From Mariniflexile sp. AS56 (GTDB lineage Bacteria > Bacteroidota > Bacteroidia > Flavobacteriales > Flavobacteriaceae): 64,000 nucleotides of DNA. Shown piece after piece: positions 1 to 8,201 of this stretch. The stretch lies in contig NZ_JAUPED010000001.1 of assembly GCF_030552475.1 (NCBI RefSeq), positions 248,001-312,000 on the forward strand, in the 5' to 3' direction. The notes under the pieces were generated by a model that was given only the letters and a program-made list of their open reading frames with translations, did not search any database and was not told the DNA's origin. Made by a program: the position numbers and the translations under genes. How positions within the stretch are numbered: the stretch's first letter is position 1; every line of letters starts with the position of its first letter.

Positions 1-829
<829 letters not shown>

Positions 830-845
830 TTATTTTTTGAAGGTG

Positions 846-853
846 CAAAGATA
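846..853 (-). promoter_or_regulatory. -7 promoter box for hpt-adk
   Basis: The minus strand reads TATCTTTG, a full match to the Bacteroidota -7 consensus TAnnTTTG, 23 bases ahead of the GTG start. I see no clear -33 TTG. Confidence 0.5.
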
Positions 854-998
854 ATCAATAGATTGCCGAATTACGATTTTTGATTTACGAATTCAAGACT
901 AATTTAAGATTTAAGTGTATTTTTGCATATCAATAAACGATTTTATTAATAATAAAGCATGAATCGAGCTACGCTAACTATATTATTTCATATTGAAA

Positions 999-1006
999 TA
1001 ATTTTG
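999..1006 (+). promoter_or_regulatory. -7 promoter box for purK-purE
   Basis: TAATTTTG matches TAnnTTTG, 44 bases ahead of the purK ATG. A second full match, TATTTTTG, lies at 918-925 and could be an alternative start site. Neither has a clear -33 element. Confidence 0.45.
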
Positions 1007-1049
1007 TAGCAAACACATGTGACCAGTAAAAACCAATAGAAACAAACAC

Positions 1050-2204
1050 ATGAATTATTTTTCTTCAAATTTTAAACTTGGTATTCTTGGTGGTGGTCAA
1101 TTAGGTAAAATGCTACTTAATGACACTCGAAAATTTGACATTTACACCTGCGTACTCGAAGCGAGTAACGAGGCGCCTTGTAAAATTGCCAGTAATGAAT
1201 TCCATTTAGGTGATTTAATGGATTATGACGCCGTTTATAATTTTGGAAAACAAGTAGATGTGTTAACTATTGAAATTGAAAACGTGAATGTTGATGCTTT
1301 AGAAGCACTTGAAAAAGAAGGCAAAAAAGTTTACCCGTCTTCTAAAACATTGCGAACCATTCAAAACAAAGCAACTCAAAAATTATTTTACGTTGACAAT
1401 AATTTACCAACGGCACCTTTTTCTCGTTTCGCCTATACTTCTGAAATAAAAGAAGCTATTAATAATGGTGGTTTATCGCTTCCTTTTGTATGGAAATGTG
1501 CCCAATTTGGATACGATGGCACCGGTGTTAAAATTGTAAAATCGGTTCAAGATTTAGAAGGCTTACCAAATGTAGAGTGTATTGCAGAAAAACTAGTTCC
1601 TTTTAAAAACGAATTGGCGGTTATTGTAGCACGTAGCGCATCGGGAGAAACCAAAACATTTCCTGTTGTAGAAATGGAATTTCACCCTGTAGCCAACCAA
1701 GTAGAATATGTTATTTGTCCTGCGCGTATCTCAGATGCTGTAGCACAAAAAGCGGTAGAAGTCGCCTTAAAAACATCAAAAGCATACAACCATGTAGGTT
1801 TGTTGGCTGTTGAAATGTTTCAAACACAGAACGACGATATTTTAATAAACGAAGTCGCTCCAAGACCTCATAATTCTGGACATCAAACTATTGAAGCCAG
1901 TTACACATCACAATTTGAACAACATTTAAGAGCCATTTTAAACTTACCTTTGGGACGAACCGACAGTAAAGTGGGCGGTGTTATGGTGAATTTAGTAGGC
2001 GCTGAAGGTTATAGTGGTGATGTAGTCTATGAAAACATTGAAGCCATTATGAAATTAGATGGTGTAACACCACATATTTACGGTAAAAAACAAACCAGAC
2101 CGTTTCGTAAAATGGGTCATGTAACCATTGTAAACGAAGATCTAAACGAAGCGCGCCGTATTGCAGAAGAAGTAAAGAAAACAATTAAAGTGATTTCAGA
2201 ATAA
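1050..2204 (+). CDS. purK: N5-carboxyaminoimidazole ribonucleotide synthase
   Basis: This 384-residue ATP-grasp enzyme carboxylates aminoimidazole ribonucleotide with ATP and bicarbonate in de novo purine synthesis. The N-terminus has LGILGGGQLGKML, the Rossmann-like motif typical of PurK. The central ATP-grasp region includes PFVWKCAQFGYDGTGV (around 147-162), and INEVAPRPHNSGH (around 268-280) carries the metal and carboxylate ligands. The length is normal for the family. purE follows after 93 bases on the same strand, supplying the next enzyme, so the two are probably co-transcribed. It diverges from hpt-adk. Confidence 0.95.
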   Translation: MNYFSSNFKLGILGGGQLGKMLLNDTRKFDIYTCVLEASNEAPCKIASNEFHLGDLMDYDAVYNFGKQVDVLTIEIENVNVDALEALEKEGKKVYPSSKTLRTIQNKATQKLFYVDNNLPTAPFSRFAYTSEIKEAINNGGLSLPFVWKCAQFGYDGTGVKIVKSVQDLEGLPNVECIAEKLVPFKNELAVIVARSASGETKTFPVVEMEFHPVANQVEYVICPARISDAVAQKAVEVALKTSKAYNHVGLLAVEMFQTQNDDILINEVAPRPHNSGHQTIEASYTSQFEQHLRAILNLPLGRTDSKVGGVMVNLVGAEGYSGDVVYENIEAIMKLDGVTPHIYGKKQTRPFRKMGHVTIVNEDLNEARRIAEEVKKTIKVISE

Positions 2205-2297
2205 ATCACTAAACTAAAAATACCCAATTCCAAAGCCTGTAAAAAAACGCATTCAGTATTTTATTTCAGTTTTTGGGATTTTTAAATTTTAAATTTT

Positions 2298-2780
2298 ATG
2301 AATAAAGTAGGAGTTATTATGGGAAGCAAAAGCGATTTGCCAGTAATGCAAGACGCGATTGATATTTTAAAAGATTTTAACATCGAGGTGGAAGTTGATA
2401 TTGTTTCGGCTCACCGCACCCCAGAAAAACTATTCGATTACGGTAAACATGCACACACAAAAGGCTTTGCTGTTATTATTGCTGGCGCTGGTGGCGCTGC
2501 CCATTTACCAGGCATGATTGCCTCATTATCTCCACTTCCTGTTATTGGTGTTCCTGTAAAAAGCAGTAATTCTATAGATGGTTGGGATTCTGTTTTATCC
2601 ATTCTACAAATGCCAGGTGGTGTTCCCGTTGCAACGGTTGCATTAAACGGCGCAAAAAATGCAGGTATTTTAGCAGCTCAAATTATTGGCTCTAATAACC
2701 CATCTGTTTTAAATAAAATTATTGACTATAAAGAATCTTTAAAACAAAAGGTTTTCGAATCGGCTAAAGATTTAAAATAA
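2298..2780 (+). CDS. purE: N5-carboxyaminoimidazole ribonucleotide mutase
   Basis: This is a 160-residue class I PurE, which converts N5-CAIR to CAIR directly after PurK. The family signatures are visible: GSKSDLPVM near the N-terminus, SAHRTPEKLFDY (catalytic His and Arg) at about 38-49, and the glycine-rich AGAGGAAHLPGM at 62-73. The length is normal for the bacterial enzyme. A strong hairpin terminator begins 3 bases after the stop codon, closing the purK-purE unit. Confidence 0.96.
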   Translation: MNKVGVIMGSKSDLPVMQDAIDILKDFNIEVEVDIVSAHRTPEKLFDYGKHAHTKGFAVIIAGAGGAAHLPGMIASLSPLPVIGVPVKSSNSIDGWDSVLSILQMPGGVPVATVALNGAKNAGILAAQIIGSNNPSVLNKIIDYKESLKQKVFESAKDLK

Positions 2781-2782
2781 AA

Positions 2783-2809
2783 AAAACCTCGAGGGGAACC
2801 CGAGGTTTT
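2783..2809 (+). terminator. terminator after purE
   Basis: A 9-bp stem (AAAACCTCG / CGAGGTTTT) surrounds a 9-base loop. A-rich sequence lies upstream and a short T run ends the stem. Confidence 0.8.
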
Positions 2810-2920
2810 AGCTATTAAGAATAATTTTATGAGTTAGTCACTCTTTAAATTCTGCGCAAAAATATAAAAATTTTATTATGCACTCATAACAAAGTGCTCT
2901 TTTTAACATATTTACCTCAA

Positions 2921-4957
2921 ATGACATCAAATTTCTTATTAACACCGTTCCAAACACCCTATAATACAGCTCCTTTTTCTAAAATTGAGAACGCTCATTT
3001 TCTTCCTGCTTTTAAACAAGGTATTGAAGAAACTAAAGCTGAAATTGATGTTATTGTAAATAATACAGAAGCACCCAGTTTTAAAAACACCATAGAAGCT
3101 TTAGAGTTTACTGGCGAACAATTAGGTAGAGTTTCAAGCATCTTTTTTAATTTGAATTCAGCCGAAACGAACGACACCATTCAAAAAATCGCTCAAGAGG
3201 TATCGCCTCTACTATCAGATTTCAGTAATGACATCACTTTAAACGAAGCCCTTTTCAAGCGTATAAAAACAGTTTACGATTCTAAAGATAGTTTAGATTT
3301 AACCATAGAACAGCAAACCCTTCTAGATAAGAAATACAAAGGTTTTTCTCGAAATGGCGCTAATTTACCAGAGGGCAAAAAAGAAAAACTTCGTGAAATT
3401 GATAAAGAATTAAGCAAATTATCTTTAAAATTCGGAGAAAACATATTGGCGGAAACCAATAAATTCGACATGCTAATCACCGATGAGTCTGATTTAGCAG
3501 GTTTACCAGAAGGCACTATAGAGGCGGCAAAACAACTAGCAGAGAGCAAAGAAAAAGAAGGTTGGTTATTCACTTTAGATTACCCAAGCTACATTCCTTT
3601 TGTTACTTACGCAGATAACAGAGAACTTCGTAAAAAAATAACACTAGCAGCCGGAAGTAAAGGCTTTAATAATGACGTATTAGACAATCAAGATATTGTT
3701 TTAAAAATCGCAAAATTAAGATTGGACCGCGCCAATTTATTAGGTTATAAAACACATGCCCACTTTGTTCTAGAAGAACGTATGGCAAAAACACCTGAAA
3801 CGGTGACACGTTTTTCAAAGGAGTTACTTACAAAAGCCAAACCCGCAGCAGAAAAAGAGTTTCAAAACCTTCAAGATTTTGCTAAAGGATTAGATGGTAT
3901 CGATCAACTTCAAAAATGGGATGGCTCTTATTATTCTGAAAAATTAAAACAAAAACTGTTTAATTTAGATGATGAGTTATTGAAACCTTACTTCAAACTA
4001 GAAAATGTCATTCAAGGCTCTTTTACAGTTGCGAATAAATTATTCGATTTAAATTTTGAAGAAATAAACAACATCGATAAATACCATGAAGATGTTTTAA
4101 CGTATAAAGTAACCGACACTAAAGGCGACCTAGTTTCTATTTTTTATGCCGATTTCTTCCCTAGAACAGGGAAACGTAATGGCGCTTGGATGACCTCATT
4201 CAAATCACAATCGATTAAAAACGGAACGAATGATAGACCGCACATATCCATAGTTTGTAATTTCACGAAACCTACAAAAAGCAAACCTTCATTACTAACT
4301 TTCAACGAAGTTACGACCTTATTCCACGAATTTGGGCACGCTTTACACGGCATGCTTGCCAACACGACTTACCCTAGTTTATCTGGCACCAGTGTGTTCT
4401 GGGATTTCGTAGAATTACCAAGTCAAGTCATGGAAAACTGGTGTTACGAAAAAGAAGCTCTATCATTATTTGCCAAACATTATGAAACAGGTGAAGTAAT
4501 TCCAATGGATTTGGTTGAAAAAATAAAAGAATCAGCCACATTCCATCAAGGGATGCAAACGTTGCGCCAAATTAGCTTTGGGTTGCTGGATATGAGTTGG
4601 CATGCAAACGAGTCTCCTGAAACCATAGAAAGTGTAAAATCGCACGAAACAGAAGCCTTTAAAAATACCACATTATACCCAGAAGTCGCAGAAAACTGTA
4701 TGAGCACCTCATTTTCTCATATTTTCCAAGGCGGTTATTCATCAGGATATTACAGTTACAAATGGGCTGAAGTTTTAGATGCCGATGCCTTTGAATACTT
4801 TAAAGAAGCAGGCATTTTCAATAAAGACGTTGCCGATAAATTTAAAAACAATGTTTTATCGCAAGGCGGAACAGTAGACCCTATGACACTTTATAAACGC
4901 TTTCGCGGAAAAGAACCTCAGCCTGAAGCTTTATTAAGACGTGCTGGATTGATATAG
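2921..4957 (+). CDS. M3 family oligopeptidase (Dcp/OpdA type)
   Basis: This zinc metallopeptidase of the thimet oligopeptidase / dipeptidyl carboxypeptidase family is 678 residues from the chosen ATG. The zinc motif HEFGHALHG lies at about residues 469-477 and the downstream ligand region is SQVMENWCYEKE. There is no signal peptide, so it should act on peptides in the cytoplasm, although some Dcp enzymes are periplasmic. The frame is also open from a GTG at 2894, but the ATG at 2921 gives the MTSNFLLTPFQTPY start that fits family members. It is a single gene flanked by terminators. Confidence 0.92.
   Translation: MTSNFLLTPFQTPYNTAPFSKIENAHFLPAFKQGIEETKAEIDVIVNNTEAPSFKNTIEALEFTGEQLGRVSSIFFNLNSAETNDTIQKIAQEVSPLLSDFSNDITLNEALFKRIKTVYDSKDSLDLTIEQQTLLDKKYKGFSRNGANLPEGKKEKLREIDKELSKLSLKFGENILAETNKFDMLITDESDLAGLPEGTIEAAKQLAESKEKEGWLFTLDYPSYIPFVTYADNRELRKKITLAAGSKGFNNDVLDNQDIVLKIAKLRLDRANLLGYKTHAHFVLEERMAKTPETVTRFSKELLTKAKPAAEKEFQNLQDFAKGLDGIDQLQKWDGSYYSEKLKQKLFNLDDELLKPYFKLENVIQGSFTVANKLFDLNFEEINNIDKYHEDVLTYKVTDTKGDLVSIFYADFFPRTGKRNGAWMTSFKSQSIKNGTNDRPHISIVCNFTKPTKSKPSLLTFNEVTTLFHEFGHALHGMLANTTYPSLSGTSVFWDFVELPSQVMENWCYEKEALSLFAKHYETGEVIPMDLVEKIKESATFHQGMQTLRQISFGLLDMSWHANESPETIESVKSHETEAFKNTTLYPEVAENCMSTSFSHIFQGGYSSGYYSYKWAEVLDADAFEYFKEAGIFNKDVADKFKNNVLSQGGTVDPMTLYKRFRGKEPQPEALLRRAGLI
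4893..4912 (-). repeat. GC-rich repeat TTTTCCGCGAAAGCG, copy 1
   Basis: The minus strand holds the 15-mer and its core CGCGAAAGCG at 4898-4907, inside the M3 peptidase gene where it encodes KRFRGK. Confidence 0.55.
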
Positions 4958-4982
4958 ATTATTTAATATTATGATTAACAGG

Positions 4983-5010
4983 AACCGAAGTTGAATGCTT
5001 CGGTTTTTTT
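4983..5010 (+). terminator. terminator after the M3 peptidase gene
   Basis: An 8-bp stem, AACCGAAG / CTTCGGTT, has a 7-base loop and is followed by a T run. Confidence 0.88.
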
Positions 5011-5032
5011 TACGCCAATTCTGGTACAAAAA

Positions 5033-5060
5033 TAAACTTTCAATAATTATTGAAAGTTTA
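5033..5060 (+). promoter_or_regulatory. 28-bp perfect palindromic operator, site 1
   Basis: TAAACTTTCAATAA is followed immediately by its exact reverse complement. The right half contains a TTG at 5050-5052 that acts as a plausible -33 element, so a bound protein would block the promoter of the regulator gene that follows. A related copy lies at 5599-5626. Confidence 0.75.
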
Positions 5061-5070
5061 AAAATTATCA

Positions 5071-5078
5071 TATATTTG
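5071..5078 (+). promoter_or_regulatory. -7 promoter box of the GbsR/MarR-type regulator gene
   Basis: TATATTTG matches TAnnTTTG, 18 bases after the TTG at 5050-5052. The final G is only 5 bases before the A of the ATG at 5083, so the transcript is probably leaderless or nearly so. Confidence 0.65.
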
Positions 5079-5082
5079 TACT

Positions 5083-5586
5083 ATGAATTACGAAGAAGCA
5101 AAAATAAAATTTATAAGCACTTGGGGAAGTTTAGGCACACTTTGGGGTATTAATAAGGCTATGGCACAAATACAGGCGCTTCTTTTTATTTCAACTAAAC
5201 CACTTTCCATGGAAGAAATTATGGAAGAACTTCAAATTTCTCGCGGAAACACAAGCATGAATTTACGCCAATTAATGGACTGGGGTATTGTGACCAAAGA
5301 ACTCATTCCAGGTGAACGTAAAGAATATTTCACAACTGAAAAAGATGTACAAGAACTGGCAAGAATTGTTGCAAAAGAACGTAGCAGAAGAGAAATTCAA
5401 CCAGTAATTAAAGTATTAAACGAGGTATCTTCAATTGAAGACGATGGCACCGAAAAAACAAAAGAATTAATTAAACAAACAAAAGCTTTGCACGACTTAA
5501 CAGAAACCGCAGATGCCATGATTAACAAACTCGTAAACCAACAACAGAATTGGATTACTAAATCCTTATTGAAATTATTCACCTAA
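5083..5586 (+). CDS. GbsR/MarR family transcriptional regulator
   Basis: This 167-residue protein has a winged helix-turn-helix at about 35-95 (LSMEEIMEELQISRGNTSMNL is the recognition region, then the wing around GERKEYFTTEKD). A helical C-terminus rich in charged residues probably dimerises. The N-terminal FISTWGSLGTLWGIN segment is typical of the GbsR-like branch of the MarR superfamily. A perfect 28-bp palindrome overlaps its own promoter, and a 23/28 copy precedes the downstream DUF2071 gene. This suggests autoregulation and control of that neighbour. The ligand is not predictable. Confidence 0.88.
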   Translation: MNYEEAKIKFISTWGSLGTLWGINKAMAQIQALLFISTKPLSMEEIMEELQISRGNTSMNLRQLMDWGIVTKELIPGERKEYFTTEKDVQELARIVAKERSRREIQPVIKVLNEVSSIEDDGTEKTKELIKQTKALHDLTETADAMINKLVNQQQNWITKSLLKLFT

Positions 5587-5598
5587 AAAAATTTAAAT

Positions 5599-5626
5599 AA
5601 TACTTTCAATATTTTCTGAAAGTTTA
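5599..5626 (+). promoter_or_regulatory. operator site 2 before the DUF2071 gene
   Basis: This 28-base element matches site 1 at 23 of 28 positions. It keeps the CTTTCAAT and TGAAAGTTTA half-sites but has a less symmetric centre. It ends 12 bases before the ATG at 5639. Confidence 0.65.
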
Positions 5627-5638
5627 AAAACTATAAAA

Positions 5639-6343
5639 ATGAAACCAACTAATACATTCATGACAGGTAATTGGCAAGATTTAATCATGACAACTTTTGA
5701 AATTGACCAAGCCATTCTAGAACCCTATCTACCAAAAGATACAGAAATAGACTTATATAACAATAAAGCATTGCTAAGCATGGTGGCTTTCACATTTAAA
5801 AAAGTAAGTTTCTTTGGCTTTAGAGTACCAATGCACCAAAACTTTGGGCAAATAAATTTTAGATTTTATGTGAAATCTAAAATTGACGGAACCAAAGGTG
5901 TTGTTTTCATAAAAGAATTTGCTCCAAAACCATTAATCACATTAGTGGCCAACCTATTCTATAACGAACCTTATTATTTCAAGAACATCCATTATACCAA
6001 ATTTCAAAAAAACAACGAAACAACTTTAGAATACAGCTATAATGGAGCCAAAATCCACGCAAAAGCAGTTTTGGAAACAACGCCACCAACAAAAAACACT
6101 ATTAATTACTTTATAGTAGATAGATATGTCGCATTTATTAAAACCAAAAGAAGTAAAACATTGCAATATCAAATTAAACACAAGCCTTGGTTGCTTTATA
6201 ATATACAAGATTCTTATTTTGATAACGACTTACTTAAACTATTGCCCAACGCATTTAAGAATTTAAAACATGTTGCAACATGTTTCGTTGATGGTTCATT
6301 CGTAGCAGTTGAAAAAGGAGTAAAACTACACCCTAGTTTTTGA
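5639..6343 (+). CDS. DUF2071 family (YqjF-like) protein
   Basis: This 234-residue protein begins with the DUF2071 pattern: GNWQDLIMTTFEID, then LEPYLPKDTEIDLYNNKALLSMVAF. The family is a single soluble mixed beta-barrel-like domain, and its biochemical activity is unknown. There is no signal peptide or membrane segment. It follows the GbsR/MarR-like regulator by 52 bases and carries a second copy of the palindromic operator, so it is the most likely regulated partner. An alternative internal Met (residue 8) is less likely because family members start close to here. Confidence 0.8.
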   Translation: MKPTNTFMTGNWQDLIMTTFEIDQAILEPYLPKDTEIDLYNNKALLSMVAFTFKKVSFFGFRVPMHQNFGQINFRFYVKSKIDGTKGVVFIKEFAPKPLITLVANLFYNEPYYFKNIHYTKFQKNNETTLEYSYNGAKIHAKAVLETTPPTKNTINYFIVDRYVAFIKTKRSKTLQYQIKHKPWLLYNIQDSYFDNDLLKLLPNAFKNLKHVATCFVDGSFVAVEKGVKLHPSF

Positions 6344-6391
6344 TTCATTTTTTGAATTGATTAAGAAGTAAATTTATTCACATTTTTATAC

Positions 6392-6399
6392 TATTTTTG
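6392..6399 (+). promoter_or_regulatory. -7 promoter box of the ECF sigma factor gene
   Basis: TATTTTTG matches TAnnTTTG, 21 bases before the ATG at 6420. Confidence 0.5.
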
Positions 6400-6419
6400 A
6401 CAAAAGAAAAGTCCTCACC

Positions 6420-6974
6420 ATGTCTAACCATCAAATTAATCCAAACAAGTGGATCGATTTATATTCCGATTACCTCTTCAATTACACCATTTCACGTGTA
6501 AGTGATAGAGAAGTGGCTCAAGATTTGGTGCAAGACACGTTTTTTGCGGCCCTTAAATCGATGAAAAACTTTAAAGGAGAAGCCAGCGAACGCACGTGGT
6601 TGATTTCAATTTTAAAACGTAAAATCATTGATCATTATCGTAAAATAAATTCGAAAAAAGGAAAGGCTGAAGTTCGTATTACGTATAACGACGATAACGA
6701 ATCTGAAGGTGACTGGTTGGAAGAACGTGTTGCAGACCCCTTTGACAAAACAGCTGAAGACACCATGCAAAACGAAGAACTTGGCGATGCGATACTTAAT
6801 TGTTTAAGTAAATTACCAGCAAAACAAGCTCAGGTTTTTAGAATGAAAACGATGGAAGGTTATGAAACTGAAGTAATTTGTAATGAACTAAATATTACGG
6901 CGTCTAACCTTTGGGTTATAATACACAGAGCCCGTACCGCTATGGCCGATTGCCTTAAAGAAAATTGGTTTTAA
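6420..6974 (+). CDS. ECF-type sigma-70 family RNA polymerase sigma factor
   Basis: This 184-residue protein has two sigma domains only. Region 2 is at about 10-80 (SDREVAQDLVQDTFFAALKS, then the -10-reading helix ERTWLISILKRKIIDHYRK). Region 4 is at about 120-180 (LPAKQAQVFRMKTMEGYETE, then NITASNLWVIIHRARTAM). Regions 1.1 and 3 are absent, as in ECF factors. The next gene starts 2 bases after the stop and encodes a small Cys/His protein, the usual arrangement for a sigma factor with its anti-sigma partner. The regulon is unknown. Confidence 0.92.
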   Translation: MSNHQINPNKWIDLYSDYLFNYTISRVSDREVAQDLVQDTFFAALKSMKNFKGEASERTWLISILKRKIIDHYRKINSKKGKAEVRITYNDDNESEGDWLEERVADPFDKTAEDTMQNEELGDAILNCLSKLPAKQAQVFRMKTMEGYETEVICNELNITASNLWVIIHRARTAMADCLKENWF

Positions 6975-6976
6975 TT

Positions 6977-7243
6977 ATGAGTAATAAAATTAAAATTGTC
7001 CTACCATGCCAAGAAGCAAACCATGTTTGTGATAAGTCGCAATACAAAAATGCTTCGTTATGGGAAAAAGTTAAATTAAATCTTCATTTAATTTACTGTA
7101 GAGCTTGCAGAAAATATTCTAAAAACAACGCGAAACTTACTAAAGTTATGCGTAAATCGAATATTGAGTATTTAGATAAAAAATGCAAGGAACAGATGAA
7201 AAGTGAATTAGATAAAGCTATTAAAGAAACTTCTATCAACTAA
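6977..7243 (+). CDS. small putative zinc-finger anti-sigma-like protein
   Basis: This 88-residue soluble protein has a CQEANHVCDK segment near the N-terminus and HLIYCRACRKY at about 37-47. The spacing H-x3-C-x2-C is that of the zinc-binding part of ZAS anti-sigma domains. It has no membrane segment, so if it is an anti-sigma factor it is cytoplasmic and may sense a chemical signal. The frame is open from a TTG at 6965, but that lies inside the sigma gene; the ATG at 6977 gives a 2-base gap. The function is inferred from the motif and neighbour. Its end overlaps the convergent UbiA-like gene by 8 bases. Confidence 0.65.
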   Translation: MSNKIKIVLPCQEANHVCDKSQYKNASLWEKVKLNLHLIYCRACRKYSKNNAKLTKVMRKSNIEYLDKKCKEQMKSELDKAIKETSIN

Positions 7244-8069
7244 GTAAAAGCACTACTATTAGCCATAATATTGGCACGCCTTCAACCCAAAACGAACTAT
7301 AATACGTGCCCTGTTCCTTTTTAGAAAAAATAACGAACAGACCGGTCACCATACTTATTAGTATAGAAACTAGAATAGTTTCCTGAGTAACCTCATTTTT
7401 TAAAAATTCCAAAAAGAAAAAAAGAAGTACTAAAACAACACCCATTTTTTTAGTGGACTTCTCTCCTATTTTCTGCGGAATGGTTGCTAACTTCAAACTA
7501 TCGTACATTAAATCTCTAATTTCAAAGGGCAACATTAAAGCAATTATAAACACAAACCGCTGAATACCTGTTATTACAACATCCGTATTCACTGGTAATT
7601 CGTTATTTATTACGGGTAGAAAAACGGTAACACCTGCCCAAACCAAGGCTATAAGATATACTTTTAAACCGCCAATGCTTCTTAAGTTGTGCTTATTATC
7701 TAAATACAAATGTTTTGGCAAAAACGGAATGGCATACAAAAAGGTTATCAACCCCAAACCCGCTATAACTAACAGGGTCTTCATTTCCAATAGCAACGCA
7801 TAATAACCTAGAAAAAGAAAGCAGAAAAAAGAAAACACTTGAATTGTTTTTAGCCAACTTGCCAACCTTCTGTGATGAAATTTTGCAATTCCAAAATACT
7901 TTACAAAATTATAGCCCGAAATGGAAGCGAAAAACACAAAAAGCAATAAGCTTTCATCGCAAGGTATATCATACTCCAAAAGCGTTATCCATGTTAACGA
8001 GAACACCGCTAAAGCCACATGAATACTGCTATTTATGTAAAAATTTAAAAAGTGTTTAAACATCTGCAT
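7236..8069 (-). CDS. UbiA-like integral membrane protein
   Basis: This 277-residue protein has about eight hydrophobic helices. FEIRDLMYDSLKLATIPQKIG at about 181-201 resembles the second Asp-rich motif of UbiA prenyltransferases (DxxxD, then a small loop). The first motif, normally NDxxD, is replaced by YNFVKYF at about 53-59. The fold is therefore UbiA-like, but normal Mg-diphosphate binding is doubtful. It may be a divergent prenyltransferase or a non-catalytic relative. Two Met codons, at 8069 and 8063, could start it. A -7 box ends 5 bases before the first. Confidence 0.65.
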   Translation of the reverse strand: MQMFKHFLNFYINSSIHVALAVFSLTWITLLEYDIPCDESLLLFVFFASISGYNFVKYFGIAKFHHRRLASWLKTIQVFSFFCFLFLGYYALLLEMKTLLVIAGLGLITFLYAIPFLPKHLYLDNKHNLRSIGGLKVYLIALVWAGVTVFLPVINNELPVNTDVVITGIQRFVFIIALMLPFEIRDLMYDSLKLATIPQKIGEKSTKKMGVVLVLLFFFLEFLKNEVTQETILVSILISMVTGLFVIFSKKEQGTYYSSFWVEGVPILWLIVVLLLS

Positions 8070-8073
8070 CTTA

Positions 8074-8081
8074 CAAAAATA
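8074..8081 (-). promoter_or_regulatory. -7 promoter box of the UbiA-like gene
   Basis: The minus strand reads TATTTTTG, with its final G 5 bases before the ATG at 8069, so the transcript may be leaderless. Confidence 0.5.
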
Positions 8082-8167
8082 GACAATACCTTTCTCTCAG
8101 TGTTCATAAGATACTTAAATGGTTAAAAACTTTCCATTTAATGCAATTAAACACGCAATTTATTGTT

Positions 8168-8175
8168 TATTTTTG
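8168..8175 (+). promoter_or_regulatory. -7 promoter box of gcvP
   Basis: TATTTTTG matches TAnnTTTG, 27 bases before the ATG at 8202. This argues against the earlier in-frame codon at 8163, which would lie upstream of the box. Confidence 0.55.
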
Positions 8176-8201
8176 CGAATTATATAAATAATTCCCACTT
8201 A

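Noticed and set aside
2857-2864. Minus-strand TATTTTTG box between purE and the M3 peptidase gene
   Set aside because: No minus-strand gene follows it; it would only transcribe antisense to the purE terminator.
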